Assembly (NCBI GenBank): GCA_964019335.1
Contig: OZ025724.1
Coordinates: 1 to 64,000 of the forward strand
Direction of reading: 5' to 3'
Source: Diplonema japonicum
Lineage: Eukaryota; Euglenozoa; Diplonemea; Diplonemida; Diplonemidae
Length of the DNA: 64,000 nucleotides
Numbering within the stretch: position 1 is the stretch's first letter; the number at the start of each line of letters is the position of its first letter. The translations under genes and the position numbers were made by a program. The notes under the pieces were generated by a model, which saw nothing but the letters and a program-made list of their open reading frames with translations, searched no databases and was not told where the DNA came from. Positions 1-10,824 of the stretch are shown piece after piece.

Positions 1-191
1 TCTTTCATAAAGGGAAGCCACACCTCCCTTCGCGCTACCACTGGATCGGGCATGTTTCTCAGTTCAACTACTATTCCTTTTTCTTCCAGCGCCTTTGATA
101 GCTTTTTCTCTAGCCAAGCGTACCAATTGCACTGTCTGACATCACCCCCTCCGTTCCCTGGGAGGATGATAATCCGCTTGCAAGCTGACAT
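1..191 (-). CDS. RBBP9-like serine hydrolase, N-terminal part (runs off the left edge)
   Basis: The reading frame starts at the ATG at 191-189 and stays open to the window edge (63 codons). It encodes a PGNGGGD motif near residues 11-17, then NWY and WL, and later NMPDP followed by WLPFM near residues 49-65. Order and spacing match the N-terminus of retinoblastoma-binding protein 9 / YdeN-type serine hydrolases (alpha/beta-hydrolase fold, about 190 residues). The catalytic Ser, Asp and His lie beyond the window, so activity cannot be judged. Family assignment rests on recalled human RBBP9 motifs. Confidence 0.85.
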   Translation of the reverse strand, partial: MSACKRIIILPGNGGGDVRQCNWYAWLEKKLSKALEEKGIVVELRNMPDPVVARREVWLPFMK

Positions 192-1381
192 GTTGTGTCC
201 CTCACCCCCTTCCACCTGAAATATATATTTTGATTGAGGAATCATTTCTTTTTTTTGAATAAAAAAAAAAGGGGGTTGTGGTGGTGGGGGGGGGGTACAA
301 CATTTTCTTTTTTTCCCTCTTCTTCTTTTTTTTTTTTTTCCTTTTTTTTTTTTTTTTTTTTTTTAAATGCATCCTGAAAAAGATAACCTTTTCAGGGATT
401 CAAGCTGCCATGAGTGTGTAACAACTCACCGTTTGGGGGGAAGAAGAGAGTGGGGGGCGAGAAAAAAAAGAAAAAAAAGAGGACACACATTGATGATGTA
501 AAAACAATTTCGTTTCGTGTTTTCTGGGATTGCCCCGTCTGGGTTCTTTTTGCAAGAACGAGTCTTTGACTCAGTCTATACAAAAAGGGGGATGTTGGCA
601 ACGTGTTCACTCTTGGTACCCTCTGATGAGCAAAAGATGAAAAGTGGATCATTCTTGCCCCCCCGACAAAGCGGGGAAAAAAAAAAAAAAGAAGAAGAAG
701 CAGAGAAGGCGACAAGGTTAATTAACGATCAAACGGGCAAAAAAAAAAAAGGAGAAGAAGAAGATAGGGAGGGGGTGGCCCTTCCTCCTCCTTCCTTTTT
801 TTTCTTTTTTTTTCTTTTGGTAAAAAGCTACAAGGAGAGTTGCAAAGAGGAGAGAGAGAGAAAAAAATTCACTATGATAGGAACGAAGTTGTTAGCAACG
901 GCCCGCTAAAAAAAATAAATCGAGAGAAGGGGGAGAGCGGGGAAACCTTTCGTATTCTTTTATATATTCTTTCAGTATCTCAAAAAACAAAGTAGGGTCT
1001 AAGACAGGAAAAGACTTAAATCAATCACATTCTTTTTTTTTTTTTTTCTTTTTTTTTTGCGGTTGAGCTAGCTGCTCAAAAAAAAAAACATAGCAAACAA
1101 GAAGAAGAAAAAAAGAAAAATTCCTTTTTTTTTTTTTTTTTTTTTTTTGAAAAAAATTCTGAAACCACGCGGCATCATGTCTATACGCCGGTTTTCTTTT
1201 TACCCTTCGTTCTTTTTTTCTTTTTTGTTTTACTCAGGGCCCCCGGTAAGGTGGGGATAGATCGGCGATCGCCAATCTAAGCAATTCTTTTTGAATAAGT
1301 CGCCGGTCTACGTAAATCGGCGAATTTCTTGTGCCTGCGGTTGGCCCATAGGCAGGGGTTGCCCCTTTTGTTAGGAATTTT
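192..1381. other. Gene-free homopolymer-rich intergenic DNA
   Basis: No supportable gene. It holds long A and T runs and scraps of dispersed repeats: about 548-612 carries the GAACGAGTCTTTGACT-type repeat also seen at 28985-29030, 56875-56940 and 61010-61060, and about 870-905 carries the TTCACTATGATAGGAACGAA repeat also seen near 4497 and 18294. Apparent ORFs here are Lys/Phe-rich translations of homopolymers. Confidence 0.7.
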
Positions 1382-1439
1382 TCAGCTAAGCAGTTGGTCG
1401 AGCCGTTGCTTCACCACATAGGCAATCAGTCCTCCATAG

Positions 1440-1836
1440 AACTTGGCAAAGAAGGCAAAGGATAAAGTGTGGAAGGCCGTGCGAGAAGACATCAGTCTTG
1501 TCAAGCTCAAGACAGGTTCTTCACCCATCAACCGGCTCTTTCCTAAGCCCTGCATCGATAGAGTTCTTTCCGCAATTCCCTGCTCTATAGCAGCGGTCGA
1601 ACGCAGTTTCAGCAAGCTGCGCCTCGTGTTCACAAGGCTCAGGACATCAATTAAACCTGAGAAACTGAACTGTCTATTGGTGATAAGCACGGAGGGGGCA
1701 GATGTTCCGAGTGAAGACTTCATCAGTTGCGTCATAAGACGGTTTCATGATATGCCGACAAGCAGACGGCATGTGAACCTTACTGAGGCTGAGCTTCTGG
1801 AGGAGTGGCACAAACGTTCAGCGGGAAAAAAGAAAG
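1440..1836 (+). mobile_element. hAT transposase C-terminal relic
   Basis: The plus-strand frame contains IPCSIAAVERSFSKL followed by LRTSIKPEKLNCLLVI, the pattern of the C-terminal dimerisation domain of hAT-superfamily transposases (the ERxFS block), and ends in a short charged tail (EEWHKRS). Only about 130 residues are present, so it is strongly 5'-truncated and lacks the DDE catalytic core. The last 190 bp recur almost identically at 33013-33206. No terminal inverted repeats or 8-bp target duplication are evident. One of the few non-minus coding traces in the window. Confidence 0.75.
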
Positions 1837-2554
1837 TGTTCACAGTGTGGCCGAGAGGCCCAATTAACATTCACCCCTACTGTTTTTATTTTCCTTTTAA
1901 AAAAGGGTCTAAAAATCGGCCAAAAAAGTATAGCAGGTCTATCGGAAAAAAACCCATGTTGAACCGGGGGCCCTGTTCCTTTTTTTTCCCCTTTTTTTTT
2001 TTTTTTTTTCCGTTCCTGCCAGTGCGCACAACAAAACAAGCACCAGAAATATTGTTCTTTTTTTCTTCAATGGTAGATGAGTAGCTCTTTTTTTTTTTTC
2101 TTCTTTTTTCTTTACACACCAAAGATCGCATTTAATTCACTATACAAAAAAGTGGTTAGCAACGGCCCACAAAAAAAACTTTACAAAAAAAAAAAGAGTA
2201 AAGCCTTCCCGTGGCCTTGCTCCTGTCATCTAGTATTACTTTATCTTTCTTTCCCTTCTTTTCTTCTTTTTTTATTTTTCTTCTTTTTTTTTTGTGTTGC
2301 GTGTACTGAAATCGGATAGATACTTCTTACTGGAGTCTCCCTGGTACTGATATTATTTCCTGATCTTTTTCTTTTTTGCGAGAAAAAGCTGGCGTGCCGC
2401 AGAAAGAATTGGCATTTTTATTCTTATTCTGAACAAGATGATGGTGTCCTGGAATTCTTTACTGTGTCCCCAGACAAAAAATTATGCCCCACCCCCAAGA
2501 AGGGCAACAAAAGGCCCTTTATTCACGCTTATTGATGGTTTCTTTCCGCTTAAT

Positions 2555-2771
2555 TGGAAGTTTGTGTTTTTCTTCACCTTAGTAGGGATAAACACAATGG
2601 GCAAGCTGCTTCTACTCATGATGTATAATATTATACTTGTTCCAGCAACAAATAAAAAAAAAAAAGGTAACTTTTTTCCCTCTTTTTTTTTTACACTGAA
2701 ATCTTATCGAGTTTTTTCTTTTCCCCCATTTTTTTGTTTTCCATCTCGATTTTGCCGTAAACAGTATTGAG

Positions 2772-2803
<32 letters not shown>

Positions 2804-3035
2804 AAGAGTCGGCTGATTGGTTGTGTTTTTCTTCACCTATAGTAGTTTAGGGATAAACGGGCAAGCTGCCTCTACTCATGATGTATAATATTATACTTGT
2901 TCCAGCAACAAAATAAAAAAGTTCTTCCCTTTTTCTTTGTTAGCACTGCACACTGAAATCTTATCGAGTTTTTTTCTTCTTTTTTCTTTTTTTTTTTTTC
3001 TTCCATCTCGATTTTGCCGTAAACAGCAATTCTTT
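2555..3035. repeat. Direct duplication of a ~210-bp unit
   Basis: About 2555-2770 and 2820-3035 share the same ordered blocks: TTTGTGTTTTTCTTCACCT, AGGGATAAAC, the palindromic TATAATATTATA with ACTTGTTCCAGCAACA, CTGAAATCTTATCGAG, and CCATCTCGATTTTGCCGTAAACAG. Differences are mostly homopolymer length. A further truncated piece is near 42620-42690. Confidence 0.8.
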
Positions 3036-3205
3036 AAAAAAAAAAAAAAAAAGAGAGAAGAAAATAGGTGTTCCTTGGTGGTCCTTTCAACAGTTTTCCT
3101 CGAAGCAAAAATAAACAGCGGTGTACGCACATATGCACACCCCTGGGCTGAGGTACTTGGCCAACACTTAAAGAACACTATGTAAATATAAAACTTACCC
3201 CCCTT

Positions 3206-3228
3206 CCCCCCCCCCCCCCCCCCCCCCC
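3206..3228. repeat. Poly(C) tract, 23 bp
   Basis: Uninterrupted run of 23 C on the plus strand, one of nine G/C homopolymers of 16 bp or more in the window. The complementary strand is a potential G-quadruplex former. Confidence 0.95.
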
Positions 3229-4743
3229 GCACGTTCTTTATTTGGCGTTGAGGGAATATAACATTCTTGTTAGTGGCCCTCTGTGCCACCTTTTCTTTTC
3301 ACCCCAACACCAATTTGTAGTAAAAGCTCGTCCGGAAAACAAAGAGGTTGTTGCTTTTTCTTTTTTTGCATTAAGTGTTGACACTTATTTTCGGACAGGC
3401 TCATGTAAAGTAAAAAAAAAAAAAAAGAGACTATTTAAGGGTGCCCTGCACAAGTATCGTCTACTTGATTACAGGGGGCGTGCCTCGGCCTAGTTGTAGT
3501 TCCGCGTCGTGTCCTTAATGCGTGCGGTGTGCAACTCAACCCCAGCCATGGTGCCCCTGGTAACCAAGATTCTGAGCCCGTGCAGTTTGCTGCCTGTTCG
3601 TCACCCTGAGCATCTGCGATACGTTCTTCCACTCGGGCGCTACCGGTGATGACCGACGTGGAGGTCAACAGCGAACAACACATCTGATGTACTTCTTATA
3701 TTTCCATATTTCTGTGTTATCCCCACCACCAAAAAAGAATTCAAAAATATGTAATTGGTGAGGGTGGGGGAGAGTGCATTCCAAAAATCCGTTGGATTGG
3801 GCATTTTTTGATTTTCGGATAAAAATCCTGTTTTTTTTTTTTTTGTGGTCAAAAAAATATTGCCCAAAAAAAGAAATCCTGATTTTTTTCTGCGCGAAAC
3901 CCCACCTTTAGATAACTATTGCTAGCTATTCTTTAGGCCGAGGGACCGAGGTAAAAAAAAAAAAAAAAGAAAAAAAAAAAAAAAACGGGTTCGAGAGTGA
4001 ATGGTATGGTTAAATCTTGATGCGAAGTAAGTAATTCTATCTGATAGTCGCTCGACCGAGAATGTGGAAAAAAAACGGCCTATTTTCAGCAGATTCAGAA
4101 ATGAATGCAGTGACCCACGTTTTTGTGGGCGATGCCACCAACGACGAAAAAGAAAAAGCTTGGCGGTCTTTTTCCACAAGGTCACACGGAGGGCGCGGGC
4201 CTTCAATCCCCCAGCAGGAACATTTTTTACCAATCAAATTATGAGAGAGGGGATATAAAAAAAAAAAAAAAAAGAGAGTCGGCACTGAGCATGTGTTTGT
4301 GCACACGGGATCCCTAAAAAAGTTCTATATAATGACCTTCCGCCAGGACAGGTCAGACCCCACTTTTTGTACGCACACGGTACAATTCCTGAGATAAGTA
4401 CTGCATGCTACTACTCTTTTTTTTTTTTTTTTTTTTTGTTCTCGCAGGAAAGCTGAGGAGTACTTGTTGACTAAAATATAAAAAAAAATAAAAGAATTCA
4501 CTATGATAGGAACGAAAGTAGCAATGGCACGCCAATCAAAAAAAAAAATTACTTATTGTTACTTATATCACTTGTTGTTTCGCTTTTTTTTTTCTTCTTT
4601 TTCTTCTTCTTTCCTTCTCTAATTCCGCAATAAGCTTCGGCGGGCGAAAGAAATTATATTATTTTAGTACAAAAAAAATAGTCCTGGGGGTTAGAATAAG
4701 GAAAGTAAGCGGTTTCTGCACAACCAAAGGGACGGCAAGAAAT

Positions 4744-4765
4744 GGGGGGGGGGGGGGGGGGGGGG
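4744..4765. repeat. Poly(G) tract, 22 bp
   Basis: Uninterrupted run of 22 G on the plus strand, so C on the transcribed sense strand. Similar runs occur at 19538-19557, 19928-19945, 29300-29320, 43042-43062, 52297-52315 and 57078-57096. Confidence 0.95.
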
Positions 4766-4927
4766 CACCACACAAAAAGAAAATAGGTATAGATGGGGAG
4801 GGAGGGAGGGCAACAATATGGTGACTGAACGGATATTCCATAAAAAAGAAGAGAAAGACTATTAAAATATGAATCTTTGTTAGTATTACCGTAATTGGAC
4901 TTTAATATGAGACGGGGAAAAAAACTC

Positions 4928-4963
<36 letters not shown>

Positions 4964-5186
4964 GAAATATTTTCGCCGTTTGTTCCATATGAAGGGCCAA
5001 AAAATAAAATTTTTAGAATCCCTATTTTTTTAAACGTTGAAAAAGTTTCACATAATTTATCCATTTCTAAACAAATTCCGTTCCATACCAAAGTCGAAAT
5101 ACGGTAAAAATAGAGCTTAAAAAAAAAAACAAATAAATAACGCTACATATCTCTAAAGCCCCGTCAAGTGAGGGAAGAAAAAGTTC

Positions 5187-5217
<31 letters not shown>

Positions 5218-5910
5218 AGATCTAAAAAAAAACCCTTACCTAGCTTGGTGGGCTTTAGAGATTGCAGTGCAACTAAAGAATAGAAAAATAACATAGCGGC
5301 CACCCCTTAAAATATGGACTTTTGTATCTTCGTCGATTTTGTGTGCACACGGCATAAATCCTGGGATAGATAGACGCAGCACGTTACTACTCCTTCTTGC
5401 ACTAAAGAACACCAATCAGAATGTTAACAAAAATAGAAATTCGATCAAGCTTCTTTCATTTTCTTTTCTTTTTTTTTTTTTTTTTCTTCTTCCTCACACA
5501 AACTTTCACTAGAGGCGTACCTTGGTACGGTACCAAGACAAAACAATTTTCACCACCGGCGATATCTTCCTAGTAGCAAGCTGCCCAAGTGTCGACATTT
5601 TTTAATCCGAGCTCATATTTTTCTTTTTTTTGCTCAAACCTTTTAGCATATGTATGTGCACGGTAAAATTCCTGGGAACAAACACTGCATGCTACCACTA
5701 CTTTCTTACTGCTCTTTTACAAGAAAACTGAGCAGTTGTTAAATACAACAAAAAAAAAAAAAAACTTTTTTTCACTGAAGAAATATCACAGCAGCCTTCC
5801 CTATCAAAAAGAAAATATAAAAGAAAACCAATTTCTTTTATTTGGGGGGGGGATATCGTTTTAGTATTACTTTTCGCTCGAGAAATTAAAAAAAAAAAAA
5901 GAAAAAAAAA

Positions 5911-6029
5911 AGAGAAGAGTTTTTTTAAGGTGGACGTATATCGGTTATAGGCCGTCAACCGGGCAACCCCTCTGCATCAGCAGTCTGCCGTCAGGCCGAA
6001 AGCCCTCCAGCCACTACTCTTTCCGTCAA
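5911..6029. repeat. ~118-bp dispersed repeat, copy 1
   Basis: The block from AGAGAAGAGTTTTTT to CTACTCTTTCCGTCAA is nearly identical to 17639-17755 in the same orientation, differing by a few indels and substitutions. It contains a sequence resembling GTATATCGGTTATAGGCCGT. No coding potential or family was recognised. Here it sits just beyond the 3' end of the cyclase gene on the sense strand. Confidence 0.85.
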
Positions 6030-6063
6030 AAAAAAAAAAAAAAAAAGAACAGAGCCCCCTCGC

Positions 6064-8547
6064 CTAGAAAACCACTGCGCACCGTAGGTGAGTCCCAAGG
6101 TGGAGCATATCTCGAACACTAGAAGCAACCCGGTCGGCAAGGAAGGCGGGCGATGCCACAACACCAGCATCGAAGTGCCGTTTGTAAAAAGCGGTCCAAT
6201 ACGCATTGGACCAACACCAAGGGATGTCATTAAAGGCCTCCCTGTCCTCCTCGTCCCTCGTGATCATTGTGAGGAAGGGCGTCTCCATAATATCCGCCAC
6301 GCGTATCTGATACACTGTTATAGAGTGCCCTTGATGCGCAACATCCCACTCATCAACAGGCCGGATCCATCCTTTCAAGCCGCGGAACATATTGGACGGC
6401 TTATCACTGTTGTGTGTAACCCCGAACAAGCAAGAAACACCCAAATCGACAGCTGAGGTTGACAGCAATCCAGCAAGAGTAGCAACAGGCCCGATAGTTG
6501 TTGTGAACCTTTGGCTGTGCCCGCCAATATTGCCATGCAGCAACGACCCTGTTGCCAACCCGGCGTGGAACGTCGGGTGGTAATCATAACGGGAGTTCGA
6601 GTCGTGAAGGTACGCTACAAACCGCACCGCCGACTCCAAATGCGTGTCGCACCTCTTCACCGTGTTCCACGCCATTGCCACACAGCTCCCCAGCAACGCT
6701 ACTGTCGCGCCGCCGCTTCGTTGCAAACAGTGGAATACCCTTTCCAAACCATCGTTTATGTAAACAAGCAGAGTTTCAGGGTCGTATGTCTGGTCTTCGT
6801 CCACTGCATGGCGGATCTCAACCCTGCCTGCCGTGCAGAGTGTTGCGACCTCCAACCTGCCTCGTAAGAAGTCCTGCGAGCCTGTCACATCCTCAACACG
6901 GATCGAGGTCTCGTCTGACCTCGCTGACGTGTCGGCAGAGGAACTGAACGGTGTTCCCAAACGAGCGTCTCCTGTAGGGCGTGCTTGGGTCTCTTTTCGT
7001 TTCAGTTCCATTGCAACGCGTTGCCTTCGGCCGGCGAGCTTTTTCGGTATTAGAATTGTGATCTCTTGTTCGCCAGTGACGCCCTTGAGCGGAACGTCTT
7101 CCATAGTCATGGTGAGGGGGTTGTCGAGCTGCTCGGGCAAACGTGGTGTGTATGTACGGTCTGATGTCGGCAGGGTTGATGGTTCGTCGGGCATTGTGTC
7201 GTGAAGCTCTTCAAGGACCTCTCTGGTGATGGCGACAGCACCCCCTGCGCAGTAGCCTTCCACACGCGCTGCTTTGTTTACGGATTTACCGAAGTAGTCG
7301 AATCTCGATGTGACGGCGTTCGCTTCCACCTGAACGCTGCCGTAGTTTATGCCGACACGTATCCGTAGCCCGTCCTTCGCACCTGCCACCGTGGCGAACT
7401 CGTGCGGCCATTTCGCAACGTCTAGTCTTTCCTGCATCGCCAGCCCGCAGCAACACGCATCGACAACCGACCCGAAGGCCACCATGAAGGCGTCACCTAT
7501 CGTCTTCACCTCGTACCCATTGTGCTCCGCAAGGCACTCCCGTATGATGTCATTGTGGATGGCAAGGCCTTTCTTCATCCCGTGGGGGCAGGCTTCCCAT
7601 ATTGCGGTGCTCCCTTCGATATCTGTGAAAACAATGGCAGCGGAGCCGTTATCACCGGGAGGTGCAGTGAGGGACAGGGCACCAGAGGGTGAGTGGTGCA
7701 GGGTGTGGAACAGCGCGTCCGACAGATACGGGCGGTACGCGTGCAGATTGTTGAGAAGATGCTGGAAGGCGGACCTCAATTCGGGAGGTAAGTTCTCCGC
7801 TGCTGCGATGGAGCTGCGTGCTCGATCCAAATCGAATACCGACAAGGAGTGCGCAACGTCCTTGGCAGTTTCGATAGCAGTGTCTACCTTTTCCTTTTCT
7901 TCAAGCACCGCCTCCGCAAAGCCTCTTGTGAAGTATAAATCCAACCCCAAGATCAACAACTGAGGAACAAGCCCCACAACAAACGCATCTGTGCCGCACG
8001 GGGGTGATTCACACCGAAGGTACTCGTTCCGGTCCGCCTTCCCTACCGTACCTGGAAGGTCGTACAACCCATACCGATACTGCCCCTCAATGGCTGTGAC
8101 GAAAAGCCACACAACTATAACGCCAAGGAGGGACAATGTGTACAGCTGCCTTACCTTGCAAACTAGGAGGATGTCGAGAAGGACAACGAATATCGGCCAT
8201 GTTCTGGCCTGCATCACAACCGCTGCAGCAAAATCGAATAATATTATCCCAGCTGTGTAGACAGACACGCCTGCAACGATTGAGGCATCTGTCGCCTTCT
8301 TTGTGGCGGCTAAATGAAGCAGCGACAGAATTGCTGTTGCGCAGGTCAGTCCGCACGCTGTCTTTGTGTAAGTTGACACCACAATGGGGAACATAACGCT
8401 GCTCACCACCAGCACGCACAGGTGTAAGACAAGCAGTAGTCTCTTCCGCTTCAAGGCCACCTCATCGTCGTCGTGGTGTAGAAGGTGGCGCAGCATCGGC
8501 GCAAGACACCTGTTGGTCAGGACCCATACACTGCTCGGGTGACGCAT
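6064..8547 (-). CDS. Six-TM adenylate cyclase with catalytic and degenerate class III domains
   Basis: Of 827 residues, about 36-208 hold six hydrophobic segments with short loops, followed by a helical linker at about 215-290. A class III cyclase domain follows at about 302-450. It has FTDIEGST (metal Asp309), KTIGDAFMVAF (adenine-type Lys348, second metal Asp352), and DYFGKSVNKAAR with base-selecting Asp417, Asn424 and Arg428, so it should make cAMP from ATP. A second cyclase-like domain at about 572-745 keeps the fold pattern (GLATG, GNIGG, RFTTTIG), but the metal site reads GSCVAMAW and the FTDIEGST block is missing, so it is probably a regulatory pseudo-domain. The ATG at 8547 is preceded on the sense strand by a purine-rich leader. 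The fold resembles bacterial-type tandem cyclases rather than the single-TM trypanosomatid receptors. Confidence 0.9.
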   Translation of the reverse strand: MRHPSSVWVLTNRCLAPMLRHLLHHDDDEVALKRKRLLLVLHLCVLVVSSVMFPIVVSTYTKTACGLTCATAILSLLHLAATKKATDASIVAGVSVYTAGIILFDFAAAVVMQARTWPIFVVLLDILLVCKVRQLYTLSLLGVIVVWLFVTAIEGQYRYGLYDLPGTVGKADRNEYLRCESPPCGTDAFVVGLVPQLLILGLDLYFTRGFAEAVLEEKEKVDTAIETAKDVAHSLSVFDLDRARSSIAAAENLPPELRSAFQHLLNNLHAYRPYLSDALFHTLHHSPSGALSLTAPPGDNGSAAIVFTDIEGSTAIWEACPHGMKKGLAIHNDIIRECLAEHNGYEVKTIGDAFMVAFGSVVDACCCGLAMQERLDVAKWPHEFATVAGAKDGLRIRVGINYGSVQVEANAVTSRFDYFGKSVNKAARVEGYCAGGAVAITREVLEELHDTMPDEPSTLPTSDRTYTPRLPEQLDNPLTMTMEDVPLKGVTGEQEITILIPKKLAGRRQRVAMELKRKETQARPTGDARLGTPFSSSADTSARSDETSIRVEDVTGSQDFLRGRLEVATLCTAGRVEIRHAVDEDQTYDPETLLVYINDGLERVFHCLQRSGGATVALLGSCVAMAWNTVKRCDTHLESAVRFVAYLHDSNSRYDYHPTFHAGLATGSLLHGNIGGHSQRFTTTIGPVATLAGLLSTSAVDLGVSCLFGVTHNSDKPSNMFRGLKGWIRPVDEWDVAHQGHSITVYQIRVADIMETPFLTMITRDEEDREAFNDIPWCWSNAYWTAFYKRHFDAGVVASPAFLADRVASSVRDMLHLGTHLRCAVVF

Positions 8548-9104
8548 TTATTTCCCTCCCCCTTCTTTTGCCGCCTATAAGTGAATAAGTTGTGAGGGGG
8601 GGAAAAGAAAAACAAGAAAAATAAGAAAAAGAAATACAAAAGAAAGAAAGAAAAAAAACAGGAAAAAAAAGCTCTCAAAGCCAGGACATGGTCGAAGTGT
8701 GGCGTGGCATACAGTCGCACAGCGTATCAGAAGAAAAAAAAAACAAAATAAAAAGAAAACAAACAGGTAGCGGGAAGGGGGGGGAGAGAAGGCTTTTAGC
8801 AATAACAATTCATTAATCAATAAATCAATATATTGTTTTCTTTTCGCTCAAAGCAAAAAAAAAAATATAAAATAAATATGAGTTCATCCGGAAAAAAAAA
8901 AAAAAAACGAGCTTCATGTGGTAAAAAAAAAAACCTTGCGTTTTTCCTTCTTTTTCCTTTTTTTTTTCTTTCCTGCTTTTTTTCCGTCATGAGAAAGAAT
9001 GAAAAAGAAAAAAAAAAAAAAAAAAAAAAAAAACAAATACAATACAAAGCAAACACGCGGGGTAGGTGGGGGAGATCTCGAGGGAGGGCATTCTTTATCA
9101 TTTA

Positions 9105-10199
9105 TCACCTTCTTCTTGACGATCGCCGCTTGCTAGCTCTTTCTCTGGGGATGGACAGGTCATCCAGCAAGCGTAAGGCGCACTGCAGCTCATAATCATC
9201 CTGTTCCTTAGTGAGGCTAGGGCTGCCGATGGCCCGAGCGAGATGGAAGGAAGGAGACGCTGTGGTAATATCCTCTCTTTCCCTCTCTCTCACAGGCGAA
9301 GGCGACGGTGTTGATATATACACACCGCCCCTGTCGCCAAGGAGGATCGGGGCAAGGTCTCGCACTTCCTCCTCGTCGTTCTCCTCCTGCTGCGTCTCTT
9401 GAAGCGCTTTCACGGTCTCGTCACGCATCTCAAGCTGGGTTTTGTAAAATTCAACTTTTTCCTTGAGGCTCATGTTCTCCTTCATTAACATGGCGATGCG
9501 ATCGCTGGCTATCTTTTCAGCGTCGATCATGCATTGTAAGGAGCGTTGGGTGGCAGCGGTTTTATTCTGAGCAAAGGCGACCTGTTTCTCCAGTTGGTTC
9601 ATCCTCATAATTGTATCATGGTTCAGACCGTTCTCCCCTCGGGTGGGAGAACGTACGGGTGACACAGATCGTGGCCTGACAGACAGTTCACCGCATTGAA
9701 CATTAATGGCGATGATGGCGTCTCTCATCTCGTTCACCGTTGGTTGGTATGTGACAACTACGGCACAACGCGAGAACTCCCCGTCTGGTGTTGTCACGGG
9801 GATGGCCCGCATGGCCGCGCCGATCCTCGTCCCGGATTTCCACACCATTCTGCAAAATGATGCACCGCCTGCTGATAAGCCGTTTACACCCATGCCTTCT
9901 TTTATATACTTGTCTATTGTGTTGTAGAAACCTCGGACCGCCTTCAGAGCTGCTGTGTTTGGGTCGATACACTCCAAGGTATCACCCGCGTTCTCCACTC
10001 CAACCCATACGTTGTGTGTTTTTTCCCCGCCTGCTCCTTCTCCCAGACCTTCTTTTGATAGATACAATGCGCATAGCATCTCCGCTTCCTCGCATAGACC
10101 TTCGTCCAAGGAAACGTTTCCTGCCTTGTGCAGTCTTCTTATGTCGTTGTGTGCAGTGATTATCGATTCATAGAATGAGGTATTCGGGATGTCGTCCAT
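9105..10199 (-). CDS. CAP/SCP-domain protein with coiled coil, cytosolic
   Basis: The chosen start (ATG at 10199) gives 364 residues beginning MDDIPNTSFYESI. The longer in-frame extension upstream is poly-Lys/Phe homopolymer translation and is rejected. Residues about 7-155 match the CAP/SCP/PR1 fold: AHNDIRRLH, a VENAG block, and SFCRMVWKSGTRIGAAM, the CAP 'W..G.G' region. There is no signal peptide, which resembles GAPR-1-type intracellular CAP proteins rather than secreted venom-type ones. Residues about 195-265 form a coiled coil (MNQLEKQVAFA, then ENMSLKEKVEFYKTQLE). The C-terminus is Ser/Arg-rich (RRSSRRR). Role unknown, possibly membrane or lipid association by analogy with GAPR-1. Confidence 0.75.
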   Translation of the reverse strand: MDDIPNTSFYESIITAHNDIRRLHKAGNVSLDEGLCEEAEMLCALYLSKEGLGEGAGGEKTHNVWVGVENAGDTLECIDPNTAALKAVRGFYNTIDKYIKEGMGVNGLSAGGASFCRMVWKSGTRIGAAMRAIPVTTPDGEFSRCAVVVTYQPTVNEMRDAIIAINVQCGELSVRPRSVSPVRSPTRGENGLNHDTIMRMNQLEKQVAFAQNKTAATQRSLQCMIDAEKIASDRIAMLMKENMSLKEKVEFYKTQLEMRDETVKALQETQQEENDEEEVRDLAPILLGDRGGVYISTPSPSPVREREREDITTASPSFHLARAIGSPSLTKEQDDYELQCALRLLDDLSIPRERASKRRSSRRR

Positions 10200-10469
10200 C
10201 GTTTTTTTTTTTCTTTTCTCGCCCTTTTTTCCCTTCCCCCCCACCTCTTTATTTGTTTTTTTTTTTTTTTTCGTGCGAGGAAAAAAAAAAAGAAAAAAAC
10301 TAGTTTGGCGCTCCATTTGTTTGTGCGCACGAGCGGACCCTTCTGTTGAGAGAGGCGACCAGATGTGTTTTTTGTTCCTTGAGTGACGCTTCATGTAAAA
10401 CAAGATCTGTGCCCTGTGGGGGTTCCTCATCCACAGGTTTGGCAGGTTTCCCAGATCGGTGGCCAATTC

Positions 10470-10824
10470 TCTGGTCCTATCACGATGTCGGGGCTGGAAA
10501 TGTTCTTTCCTTGGCTTCGTGTTGCCTGGCTCGGGTCGTTCAAGGTCTGCATGCAGTGGTCTCTGGTCCAGTTATAAACCATTTTCGTCTTCCTTTGCTT
10601 TCTCATCCCACGTTCTGTGGTGCACCATCAGTAAAGATATGGGTTGTCGCATCACTGGGGAACTCGGCGCTCGAGAGCGGTGATGGTCCATACTGCTTCA
10701 TGTGATCAGAAATGAAGTAGGTCGTATGATAGGTGATCAATCCGTTTTCCCCCCTCTGCACTCGAACAACCACGAGGACAGCAGCTTGGGCAGTGCACCA
10801 GTTAGCGCTAGCCGAACCAGGAAA
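10470..10824 (-). other. Coding-like relic, unidentified
   Basis: On the minus strand, about 10730-10613 reads as a short uninterrupted peptide containing FISDHMKQYG and IFTDGAPQN, followed by stops. This looks like decayed coding sequence, possibly a transposase or integrase, rather than random intergenic DNA, but I cannot name it. It lies downstream of the decayed RT tail at 10825-11560. Confidence 0.3.

Larger units (their letters stand above)
1840..6063. other. 4.2 kb gene-free repeat-rich region
   Basis: No convincing coding sequence. It contains a direct duplication (2555-3035), a 23-bp C run (3206-3228), a 22-bp G run (4744-4765), many A/T runs of 20-40 bp and repeat pieces shared with other parts of the window. 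Examples are about 3440-3720, related to 28780-29125, and GCACACGGtAtAAaTCCTG-type pieces at about 4373, 5345, 5656 and 56753. Likely an accumulation of decayed mobile elements between host genes. Confidence 0.65.

Noticed and set aside
2624-2635. TATAATATTATA palindrome as a promoter TATA box
   Set aside because: Euglenozoan polycistronic genes do not use such promoters as far as is known, and it is inside a duplicated repeat.
3440-3720. A possible 5S rRNA gene next to the SL-like sequence, since diplonemid SL genes can be linked to 5S
   Set aside because: The block shared with 28780-29125 does not show 5S internal control or stem patterns; it behaves as a dispersed repeat.
7349-7963. Plus-strand ORF of 204 codons inside the cyclase
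   Set aside because: It is antisense to a gene with clear catalytic motifs; its sequence is a shadow of that frame.
9105-10466. Longer start for the CAP protein at 10466
   Set aside because: The extra 89 residues are basic and homopolymeric and lie across the leader region; the ATG at 10199 follows a purine-rich leader.
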